Source: Spirosoma endophyticum
GTDB lineage: Bacteria; Bacteroidota; Bacteroidia; Cytophagales; Spirosomataceae
Length of the DNA: 43,069 nucleotides
Reading direction: 5' to 3'
Assembly: GCF_900112365.1 (NCBI RefSeq)
Contig: NZ_FOLQ01000032.1
Span: 1 to 43,069, forward strand
This document shows, one piece after another, positions 16,866 through 24,465 of the stretch. Within the stretch, counting starts at the first letter, position 1, and every line of letters begins with the position of its first letter. Both the position numbers and the translations under genes were made by a program. The notes beneath the pieces were generated by a model. That model searched no databases, was not told the DNA's origin, and was given only the letters and a program-made list of their open reading frames with translations.

Positions 16866-19694
16866 TCAGGATGCTCCTTCTTTTTGCTGCGTTATGTGCC
16901 GCAACCGTTGGCGTTGCCAAAACACCACCAGGCCAAAAACGACCATAAACAGGAGCCACCCATACACCACTGACGAGTGGTCAGCCGGCAAAACAGGGCT
17001 ATAGTTTCCCAGCAAGATATAATTCGCCCAATAGTAAGGATGGTCGAATTTGGGAAATAACGGTGATTCGAAAAAATCGAGCCGGGCCTGCTGCAATGCC
17101 TGGTCAGTTGCCATCCCCAGCGAGAGGTAATGGTGAAGCCGGATGGTCAGAAAGGAGGTGGTTTCGTCATTGGCTTTCCAAAGCGTGGTCACTACCGACG
17201 GACATCCGGCATAGGCAAATGCTCGTGCCAGCGACAAAATACCTTCTCCCTTCATAGTTTGTCCCGATCCTGTTTCACAGGCTCCCAGGACGGCTAAGCC
17301 CGTCAATGACAACGGCAAATTGTAAATGTCATCGGTATAAAGTTTATCCGTTTCCCCGGGGTAAAAGGCGATGTATGAATTGGCTGGATCGGCGTCGTCG
17401 GTATTGGCATGCGTAGCAAAATAAATGATCGGTCGGTCGAGACTCGTTTTTAGGAAATTCGACCTGCTAGCCTGTGCTCCTAATAACACCTCACCCCCAA
17501 TGCTACGGGCCTTTGCTTCACTTGATGCCAGTGTTTTTGCCGTGTTCTGGCGTTTGGCAGTCTGTTCAACCGATCCTGTCCGCGTAAAGGGAGCTACCAC
17601 CAGCACAGGACCGGCGCTAACAGGGCGCTGGGATGGATTGAAAAACGACTGAGCCGAAAAGGCATAGGCAATCGCTACGTGATTGGTTAGAAAATCCCGG
17701 GATTGCTTACCAGTTTCGAGCACTTCAAAAGGCAAAAAATTAAATCCCCAGTCGCGACTGATTACCAGCCTTGATCTACCGGCTAAAAAGTTTCGAATCG
17801 GCTCGATGCAGGCAGCATACAACTCAGCCGCATAGGAGGTTCCATTATACTGACCCAGTACCGGATCCCGATAGAGTTCCTGACTTAACTTCAGCAGGTT
17901 CTGGTCGAATCGAACCGGGTCAATGGGTTGCCGTATGACATCCAGTGTCTGATTAGTCGCAACTAATATGAAAAGTGAAGCCCCGCGCCGAACGTAGGCT
18001 ACATAGGCCGCCTGTTTGCCCAGTTGCTGCTGCAAGGTTCGGTAACTCATTGTCATATCCTGGTAGTTGAACGTATAGTAGGCAGAATAATCCTGTCGAT
18101 ACGTTTCCATGAGTTCATGCCATTCGAGCTGGCACGCCGTGAGTTCTGCACTGGCTTTGTTATTGCCGATGGACCTTTTTTTCAACACGCTGATTCGGAT
18201 TTTCAGTTTCTGCTCCCGTTCGAGCAGTGAATCAGGAATAGTACGGGGTTTTATATCATTCAAACGAAAGGCTTCACGCAGGCTACCAGCCTGTGACTGC
18301 TCGAAGAGTTGAAACAGGGTTTCACGAAGTGGTGCGCTTTGTTGGTGCTGGTAAGCTTCAAACGCTACGGCTATTGCATCGGGTACCAGGGCGTGTTGAC
18401 GATCTGAAAAAATTACCTGAGACTGGTCCGTATCGATTCCATGCCGGATGCGCTGCTGAAGTCCAACGCAAAACCGATACGTAGCTACCGACGCGTTCAG
18501 ATAGGCATTTTGGTGCCTGACATCATACATTTTTTTCAGGAGAGCCGCCTTTTGGCTAGCGGCCAATAGAAGAGCCGCGTTATCATAAGCAGATTCAAAT
18601 GATGGATTTTGCCCAATATCTGCCAGTCGGGTCGTATCCCGGGATACGACCCGAATAGCCCCCTGATAGGACGCTAAGGCTTGATCGGGTTCATTACGAG
18701 ATTCGTGAAGGAGTCCCTTTTCTACCAATACCTGCGCTAGCAAAGGGCCATGATCACCGATATCCTGGCGGTACCCTCGAATAGCCTGACTGATGTAACG
18801 ATCGGAAACTGCTAATCGATTGATAGCTCGGTAACAGCTACTCAACATACGCCAAAGATGAATTTGATCCGCTAAATAGTCCGTTGTTTTTTTTCCCCGC
18901 CGTAAAGCGACCATCAGTCGTTCGGCTCGGGATAAATAAATCAATGCTTCCCTATAATGCTTAAGGTTAAAGAGTGTCCATCCAATACCTGATGTAAACC
19001 GCCACTTCTGTATATCGTTCTTCGAGTAAGATTTTTCGGCCCGGAAAATATGAATCAATGATTCTTTATAATTTCCCATTGCATCATAACAGCCTGCCAG
19101 GTTACTTTCCACATACGTCATCTCACTGGGAAAATCATATTTTTTAGCCATTTCCTGGGCTTTGGTTAGACAAACTAAACTCCTTTTATAGTTACCCGTT
19201 TTGAAAAACCAGTTGCCCTGATTATTAAAATGATAAAGTACATAAAGCGGAATTTGGTATTCGATACGTGGATTTTGGTCAAGCAGTGCATCCGCTTTAC
19301 GGAAATAATAAAGCGCAGAATCAGCCCGGTAAAGAGCAATGTAAAACGTGCCCAAACTCGAGAATAACTTAAAGCGCACTGAGTCGGAGGACGTTTTGGA
19401 TAAATAGAGGTAACGGAGTCCCAGCATGCACCGGTCAGCCGCCGCCCGGGTATGGTTTTTCATATAATCCATACTGCTGAGATCGACGCAGAGGTTGGCC
19501 GCTCGCACAAAGTCAGTCCGGCGCACCAGTTCATAGGCTTTTTTATACCAGCCTATTGCCTCTTCGTACTTAGCCTTTGTGTAGAGTAATTCTGCCCGTT
19601 GTCGGTATTTATCGGACAATGCGGCCTGTGCCCAAGTTAAGCTGGGTATTTCTAGGCATAAGATTAATAGCCAGCAAACAGAACGACGATTCAC
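16866..19694 (-). CDS. Periplasmic TPR-CHAT caspase-like protein
   Basis: This 942-residue protein starts at GTG 19694. A signal peptide ends near residue 23 (LTWAQ). Residues ~25-380 are tetratricopeptide repeats (AELLYTKAKYEEAIGWYKKA, NQGNWFFKTGNYKRSLVCLT, LIYLSRAERL). A helical linker leads into a CHAT domain at ~600-895. FATHANTDD carries the catalytic histidine (His762) and GACETGSG the cysteine (Cys806), as in caspase-like clan CD peptidases. GILSLARAFAYAGCPSVVTT is the typical following helix-strand. Residues ~909-926 form a transmembrane helix followed by a basic tail, so the peptidase would face the periplasm, anchored in the inner membrane. It lies beside the sigma cluster and 39 bases downstream of the pseudo-matrixin lipoprotein. 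Substrate unknown. Confidence 0.88.
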   Translation of the reverse strand: MNRRSVCWLLILCLEIPSLTWAQAALSDKYRQRAELLYTKAKYEEAIGWYKKAYELVRRTDFVRAANLCVDLSSMDYMKNHTRAAADRCMLGLRYLYLSKTSSDSVRFKLFSSLGTFYIALYRADSALYYFRKADALLDQNPRIEYQIPLYVLYHFNNQGNWFFKTGNYKRSLVCLTKAQEMAKKYDFPSEMTYVESNLAGCYDAMGNYKESLIHIFRAEKSYSKNDIQKWRFTSGIGWTLFNLKHYREALIYLSRAERLMVALRRGKKTTDYLADQIHLWRMLSSCYRAINRLAVSDRYISQAIRGYRQDIGDHGPLLAQVLVEKGLLHESRNEPDQALASYQGAIRVVSRDTTRLADIGQNPSFESAYDNAALLLAASQKAALLKKMYDVRHQNAYLNASVATYRFCVGLQQRIRHGIDTDQSQVIFSDRQHALVPDAIAVAFEAYQHQQSAPLRETLFQLFEQSQAGSLREAFRLNDIKPRTIPDSLLEREQKLKIRISVLKKRSIGNNKASAELTACQLEWHELMETYRQDYSAYYTFNYQDMTMSYRTLQQQLGKQAAYVAYVRRGASLFILVATNQTLDVIRQPIDPVRFDQNLLKLSQELYRDPVLGQYNGTSYAAELYAACIEPIRNFLAGRSRLVISRDWGFNFLPFEVLETGKQSRDFLTNHVAIAYAFSAQSFFNPSQRPVSAGPVLVVAPFTRTGSVEQTAKRQNTAKTLASSEAKARSIGGEVLLGAQASRSNFLKTSLDRPIIYFATHANTDDADPANSYIAFYPGETDKLYTDDIYNLPLSLTGLAVLGACETGSGQTMKGEGILSLARAFAYAGCPSVVTTLWKANDETTSFLTIRLHHYLSLGMATDQALQQARLDFFESPLFPKFDHPYYWANYILLGNYSPVLPADHSSVVYGWLLFMVVFGLVVFWQRQRLRHITQQKEGAS

Positions 19695-19733
19695 AAGAAA
19701 GAAAAAGGCTAGAGATGAGGAAGATCAAATAGA

Positions 19734-20723
19734 TCATTTATAATCGACTACAACGGTATATGCACCCGTATTGTCGGTTAAATTGAGATCATTGACGCCA
19801 AAGGTCAAATCGACATACTGGGCTCCTCCCGTTGGGAAGTTGCACTCTTTACCACAATAATGCCATTTTGACTCATTGTTAAGTTTGTACATCAAGGCGG
19901 CATGAAGAAATTCCTGAACAATACTATACTGAGGAATCGGAAAGCCAAATAAGCCGTCTTTTCCTTCTGGCCCCGTAATGCCCACAAATACACCGACGGT
20001 TATGAGCCCTGATGCTCTAACTAAAATTGTTCCCTGTTTATCGAATTTGACGGTTTTAGTTAGAGGCCCAGCTACTTGAAGAGTAAATGGTAAATAATTC
20101 ACAGTGAGATCTTTACAGGTATTCGAGTACAGTTTGTTGATTGTCGTGGAATCGGATTTCGAAATGGCGAGTGGTTGGCCATCATAAAGCGGCGACATGA
20201 GTGAACCTTTGTCAGAAGAAGTAGCCATGCCAAGAAAAAGACCCGCATGATAAGCAATGGCTTTGGTCAGAGAATTTTTGTTCCAATCGTATGCATTGCT
20301 CAACAAAATGGTATAAACACCGCTACTTTCCTTTCGGAGCCCGGCTGCAACAGTCGCAGTTCCCTGCACTATGCCTACGGGCACTGTGGCCGTTTGTGTA
20401 GAAATTTCAGAGGGATCGACAAATTGAACCAGCAACCTGGGCCTTGCAGGTAACTCTAAAAAGCCAATCGTTGGGCAGGCTTTCTGCCATATGTCAAAAC
20501 CCGCTCGAATGGCATCTCGTTGAGATTCATCATCAATTCGTTTGTAGGTATTGACAACACTGTACCGAAAAGCACAATCGGTTGATAGGCGTTGGACCGA
20601 TTCATTTCGGTTAGCGCTTATATAAACAAATTTCGACGCGTCTGGAGGGATGTTTTGGCATTGCTGAAATGAGATTAATGATAAAAGCAGTAAGAGTATT
20701 GTTTGTAAATGTATTTTGACCAT
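19734..20723 (-). CDS. Lipoprotein with inactive matrixin-like domain and LecA-like domain
   Basis: This 329-residue protein has lipobox SFQQC (Cys22). Residues ~50-185 resemble a matrixin (M10): a helix AIRAGFDIWQKACP, strands, then AIAYHAGLFLGMATSSD and GSLMSPLY. Aligned with HExxHxxGxxH, the three zinc histidines are replaced by Tyr158, Leu162 and Thr168 and the glutamate by His159, while the Met-turn (Met176) remains. This is therefore a predicted pseudo-protease. Residues ~215-329 (KQGTILVRASGLITVG, GITGPEGKDG, FGVNDLNLTDNTGAYTVVVD) match the pattern of LecA/PA-IL-like lectin domains. It is followed 39 bases later by the CHAT gene on the same strand. It may bind sugars or a protease partner; this is inference. 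Confidence 0.7.
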   Translation of the reverse strand: MVKIHLQTILLLLLSLISFQQCQNIPPDASKFVYISANRNESVQRLSTDCAFRYSVVNTYKRIDDESQRDAIRAGFDIWQKACPTIGFLELPARPRLLVQFVDPSEISTQTATVPVGIVQGTATVAAGLRKESSGVYTILLSNAYDWNKNSLTKAIAYHAGLFLGMATSSDKGSLMSPLYDGQPLAISKSDSTTINKLYSNTCKDLTVNYLPFTLQVAGPLTKTVKFDKQGTILVRASGLITVGVFVGITGPEGKDGLFGFPIPQYSIVQEFLHAALMYKLNNESKWHYCGKECNFPTGGAQYVDLTFGVNDLNLTDNTGAYTVVVDYK

Positions 20724-20910
20724 ATGTATAGGCTTATAAAAATTTATGCAAGATAATTACTATCAGCACTTTAGCTTTTCTTTTCATCTTAAAATTGATA
20801 TATTTATTAAACGTAGTTAATACAATACACTTTCAATACGAACTTCTAACGATTACGTCTTTATTTTTAGATTTAAGTCTACAATAAAGGTTCTAACCTA
20901 CTTTTCCGTA
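20724..20910. other. AT-rich upstream region
   Basis: This separates the pseudo-matrixin gene from the IS remnants and presumably contains its promoter. I could not fix a promoter with confidence. Confidence 0.35.
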
Positions 20911-20914
20911 GTTG

Positions 20915-21440
20915 CGTGTTGATTGCAAAGCCAGCCTGGAGCAGCTTTGTGATCTGTTAAGTGTGACTCGTCAGGCATTTTATGAAGCGGCTGGCCAAGA
21001 AAGTAAAACTAGTATCGCCCATGTAGTCGTGCTACGTTTGGTCCGCCGTCGCGGCACCGATCCATAAAAAACCTCCCCTTACTAGCGCACTACTACAGTC
21101 AGGAAGAACCGAGCATGCCTCTGGTTGAATGGGTAGACTTCTATAACCACGCGGGCGGCCCCGTAACGCAACCATGACCGGGTCGCTTTAGCGATCACTG
21201 GGAAACGTACGGCCAGCAGATGCGTATTGGGACGCCAAGACTAGACCTTGGCAGACCGGCAAAAAACTAAGTCGCACGGCAGCGCCCGACGTCGGCGCCC
21301 TGGAGTTAACCTTGTTTTAACGACGGAGAAAGCGGTCGGCCGCCACGGCATGTTTCCTGGTGAGTACAAAGTGGCTAAAAGGCTCTCTTCCCTTTTCACC
21401 GCCCCGGCCGCATCTATTCATTTTTGGTTGACGACGTACA
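20915..21440 (+). mobile_element. Decayed IS3-family element, OrfB remnant and right end
   Basis: The plus-strand fragment SLEQLCDLLSVTRQAFYEAA, then HVVVLRLVRR, matches the start of IS3-family OrfB and stops early. After a large deletion the fragment PLVEWVDFYNHAGGP resembles the OrfB C-terminal motif (FYN..RPH). The element ends at 21428-21440 with TTGACGACGTACA, identical to the terminal 13 bases of the IS at 326-338. The integrase core (DDE) is absent. No target-site duplication could be assigned. Confidence 0.6.
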
Positions 21441-21522
21441 TTCATTAAGTCATGAATACCACCAACACAGTGTGAAGATATTATCATTAGTTGCGTAAAG
21501 TAATCGCACGGATTTCCATGGG

Positions 21523-21690
21523 TTATGCAAGCGTGGGCGTATAATTTTTATCATATGTTTCACCCCGACGCACCACCGCACAAACCCGATGAATGAGCTC
21601 ATTGCGAACGGCATTAAAGACGAGCATTTTGTTTTTGCCTTCACCAACCTTGCGCTGGCAGTAATCTTGCGGTTCGCCTTTGACACAAAC
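21523..21690 (-). pseudogene. IS110-family transposase C-terminal fragment
   Basis: About 55 residues on the minus strand read YCQRKVGEGKNKMLVFNAVR, then NELIHRVCAVVRRGETYDKN. This is the end of the IS110/IS1111-type transposase (the region after the serine-containing C-terminal domain). The rest of the gene is missing. It lies between the IS3 remnant end and the hairpin at 21695. Confidence 0.6.
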
Positions 21691-21694
21691 TGGT

Positions 21695-21757
21695 CTTGCT
21701 ACCATTTAACGGACAGTAAGATCAGGCTAAAGTTACTGTCCGGTAAATGGTAGCAAG
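21695..21757. repeat. 25-bp inverted repeat with 13-base loop
   Basis: The arms at 21695-21719 and 21733-21757 match at 24 of 25 positions (start CTTGCTACCATTTA, inner GGACAGTAA). The single mismatch is A versus C at the arms' centre. It is bounded by the IS110 fragment and lacks a U-run. Two IS ends left by excision, or a tiny non-autonomous element, are the likeliest readings. Confidence 0.6.
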
Positions 21758-21869
21758 GCCAGGTTAGGTGAATACCCCTAACTGAACCAATTGATAAATC
21801 TATTCCCGTATTCCATAATCTCAATGCATTTTTATCGGGTCTTTTAACGAACTCAATTGCCTGAGAAAT

Positions 21870-23162
21870 ATGGACCTACCTTTTCAAATTAACAAATGGA
21901 AGCGGGTTAGCCTGAGCTTAAGTTTAGTTGCCACTGTCGTGACCTCATCACTGGCCCAATATGACAAAAAAGAACTTCAACTGGTTGTATCGCCCAAGGG
22001 CGGTTACAATGTGCTGCAATTTTCTCCGGACTACACGCGTGAACAGGGAACTAGTGGTTTCTCTCTGTACAAAGGAGCACCGCCTACATCTCTGATTTAC
22101 CAGAATGGAAACGAAAAAACCGTTCATCCACTACCCATTCGCGCCGGGATAGACATTGGTCTGAAGCGGGTCAACTACCATACCGACCGGGCCTGGTCGA
22201 TCCTACTTGGAGCGGATTACTCGCAGCAGCTTTTTTCGTCCAGTTATGACAACAGCTACTATTTTAAGGGGTATTCTATTGTCTCGTGGAACGCCTATGT
22301 AAAGTATTTTCAGGTCAATGCGGCCCTAACCTATTATTGGAGTAAACTGCTTTCCCGTTCTGGAAGTGATGGTTTATTTCTTCGGCTGGGAACCAGCCAG
22401 GCCTTCGGCGTTACCTACATTGAACCAGCTGTATCCGTCAACGAGCCATTCACCTTCAATTACCTTGATACTGGTACCGGTAGTGTTATTCAGCGCCGGA
22501 GCAGTATGCCCCAAAGCTGGTTTATCATCCCTGAAGTAGGTATTCATTACGATAACATCGAAGCGTCGATATCCGCTAGCGTTCCACTCCAACAAACGTT
22601 TACTGAACAACATACCTTTTATCAAAACAACCAGGTTACAGCGATCAATACGATTGGGTATCGATTGGGTGGTGTATATGGTACTGTTCGATTAATGCTA
22701 CCCGTCGCCCGGTTTTCACATCGACGCCGATCGGTACCAGTCGCAGAAACATCCCCTCCCCTCCCCTCTTCACCAGTTGTTACTAAATCTCCTGCCCCTC
22801 CGTCCTATAACAAAGGACAAGTTATCCGGTTGAATAACGTCTATTTCAAAGCCTCCTCCGCGGAACTGCTTCCGAATTCCTACGCGGAATTAGATAGCTT
22901 AGTCAAACAGATGCATTTACGGCCCACGCTCCGGATACGGCTCGAAGGGCATACGGATATCATTGGTGAGGCTCGTCTGAATCAGCAGCTGTCCGAGGAA
23001 CGAGTAGGAACTATTCAGCAATACATGACAAGCAAAGGTGTTGAAAGTCGACGCATCGAGCTAAAAGGGTATGGTGATAAAAGACCACTTAAGCGCGACT
23101 GCCCCCCGCCTACTGGATGTCCTGAAAATCGACGGGTTGAGTTCTTAATTTTATCTGATTAA
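21870..23162 (+). CDS. OmpA-family outer-membrane protein
   Basis: This 430-residue protein has a signal peptide (cleaved near residue 29, SSLAQ). Residues ~35-285 are beta-rich barrel strands. A Pro/Ser-rich linker at ~287-312 leads to a C-terminal OmpA domain at ~315-430: IRLNNVYFKASSAELLP, LRIRLEGHTD, LNQQLSEERVGTIQQYMTSK and CPENRRVEFLIL. The Asp and Arg that bind diaminopimelate in the family are present (GHTD, NRRVE). It would tie the outer membrane to peptidoglycan. A decayed copy of its C-terminus lies ~380 bases downstream. Confidence 0.88.
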   Translation: MDLPFQINKWKRVSLSLSLVATVVTSSLAQYDKKELQLVVSPKGGYNVLQFSPDYTREQGTSGFSLYKGAPPTSLIYQNGNEKTVHPLPIRAGIDIGLKRVNYHTDRAWSILLGADYSQQLFSSSYDNSYYFKGYSIVSWNAYVKYFQVNAALTYYWSKLLSRSGSDGLFLRLGTSQAFGVTYIEPAVSVNEPFTFNYLDTGTGSVIQRRSSMPQSWFIIPEVGIHYDNIEASISASVPLQQTFTEQHTFYQNNQVTAINTIGYRLGGVYGTVRLMLPVARFSHRRRSVPVAETSPPLPSSPVVTKSPAPPSYNKGQVIRLNNVYFKASSAELLPNSYAELDSLVKQMHLRPTLRIRLEGHTDIIGEARLNQQLSEERVGTIQQYMTSKGVESRRIELKGYGDKRPLKRDCPPPTGCPENRRVEFLILSD

Positions 23163-23236
23163 CACATCAGTTAAAGCATCAGGGTGTTGATCCACGTTGT
23201 ATTTTCACTATAAAGTATTCTGAAATTTTCCTAAGG

Positions 23237-23521
23237 ATGGATAACCAACTTAATGCTAAGAACGTAGTTCAATTCCGCCTTACGGGGACACCTAAGGGGA
23301 ACCTACTAGTGAGTTTTTACCAACTCGACGTTTTCAATCAACAAGCCGTCAACTGGCATATTGCCGGGCTATTAGTCGAAAACAAACTCCATGCAGGGGT
23401 ACTCTACGAGGGTAACTTATCCAACAATACCGTTTATCCAACGGCGATCTACAATCTATTGGATCGGGTTGGGGTATACGTCAATTGTGTGCGTATCGAG
23501 CAAGCCAAAAAATCAAACTAG
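23237..23521 (+). CDS. Hypothetical small protein (94 residues)
   Basis: It starts at ATG 23237. Predicted to be soluble, without signal peptide or membrane helix. It is beta-rich in the first half (VQFRLTGTPKGNLLVSFYQL) and has HIAGLLVENKLHAGVLYEGN in the middle. I do not recognise a family. It lies 74 bases after the OmpA gene and directly before the OmpA-like remnant, so it could have been carried with the duplication. Confidence 0.5.
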   Translation: MDNQLNAKNVVQFRLTGTPKGNLLVSFYQLDVFNQQAVNWHIAGLLVENKLHAGVLYEGNLSNNTVYPTAIYNLLDRVGVYVNCVRIEQAKKSN

Positions 23522-23537
23522 GTTTACACGGGTCGCT

Positions 23538-23703
23538 AAATCTTCATCCCTTCGTCTTATAAGAAAGTGCAGGAATCCGGTTGAACAATTTTAATTCAGT
23601 ACTTCCTCAGCTGAATTATTACCAGCCTTCAAAACGGGATTTCCCTCCGCCGGGAGGACGTCCTGGAAATCGACGGGTTGAAATGGTAATTATCAATTCG
23701 TAA
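23538..23703 (+). pseudogene. Truncated copy of the upstream OmpA C-terminus
   Basis: The frame from ATC 23575 reads IRLNNFNSVLPQLNYYQPSK then RDFPPPGGRPGNRRVEMVII and ends at TAA 23701. The first part matches IRLNNVYFKASSAELLP and the second matches CPPPTGCPENRRVEFLIL of the OmpA gene at 21870-23162, with the ~250-base middle of the domain deleted. Similarity begins before 23575 (CGTC-TATAA-AAAG), where a one-base deletion puts it out of frame. No complete gene remains. Confidence 0.75.
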
Positions 23704-23745
23704 ACTATTTTCGTTGATCAGAACAAATGTAATTTCCCGCACGAA

Positions 23746-24135
23746 ATGGAGTATACCGTTTATTTGGATGCACACAATACGAGTAATTATCAACATCGAT
23801 TTGTGTTAGCTGATCAACACAATGTAGAAAAGGGATTTGCAGGTGGTATGCTCACAAACAATGGCGGAGAGACTTTTTTTTATTTGGAGTTTATTCTGAT
23901 AAAAAGCGAGGCCGATCGTCAGTCCGATTCACGCTTAGGCACCAAATTATTAAAAGAGGTTGAATCCTTTGCCAAGGATAACGGTATGGATTACATCAGT
24001 GGAGAGTTTGGTAACTATGAGCTTTATAAAAGCCCGGAGGAAGCCGAAAAGGCATTGACAAATTTCTACGGAAAGAATGGCTATCAATTCAGGCACTTTC
24101 CCAACTCTATTAAATTCTTTAAAAAAATAAACTAG
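23746..24135 (+). CDS. GNAT-like acetyltransferase
   Basis: This 129-residue protein is of GNAT size. FYLEFILIKSEADRQSDSRL then GTKLLKEVESFAKDNGMDYI follows the strand 4, acetyl-CoA loop and helix 3 pattern of the family, although the loop reads RLGTKL instead of the usual Q/R-x-x-G-x-G/A. The last strand motif NFYGKNGYQFRHFP corresponds to the common FYxKxGF element. The substrate cannot be deduced. It stands alone between the OmpA remnant and a small membrane protein gene. Confidence 0.65.
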   Translation: MEYTVYLDAHNTSNYQHRFVLADQHNVEKGFAGGMLTNNGGETFFYLEFILIKSEADRQSDSRLGTKLLKEVESFAKDNGMDYISGEFGNYELYKSPEEAEKALTNFYGKNGYQFRHFPNSIKFFKKIN

Positions 24136-24294
24136 TAAGCATGAATTTAGTAGGATAAGGCAAACCAAGTCAGTCCCGCTAAATCACCAACGAAAACTAA
24201 TTAACGTTGACAAACATAAATGGAGACCTACCTAAACGAATAGAGCATATTTCTGACAATTAACTTACCGTTAACGTTTTCAAAGGGAGTAGTC

Positions 24295-24462
24295 ATGATA
24301 AAAACAGTGAAAAATTTCCTTCATGATCTGGGTATAGTAGATATATGGACAGGTTTATGCGCCCTGATCAGCCTCGTTATCCTATTTTATTTGTTGTCGG
24401 CCATTCATGGAAGTGGGGTTGTTATGAATGGTGCCGGGATCGGCGGCATAACAGAATACTAA
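24295..24462 (+). CDS. Small single-pass membrane protein (55 residues)
   Basis: ATG 24295 is preceded by AAAGGGAG, a good ribosome-binding match at suitable spacing. The product starts MIKTVKNFLHDLGIVDIW and has a membrane helix at residues ~21-37 (LCALISLVILFYLLSAI), followed by a Gly-rich tail GAGIGGITEY. No family is recognised. It converges on umuC, with three bases between the two stop codons. It is shorter than most annotation cut-offs. Confidence 0.55.
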   Translation: MIKTVKNFLHDLGIVDIWTGLCALISLVILFYLLSAIHGSGVVMNGAGIGGITEY

Positions 24463-24465
24463 TAA

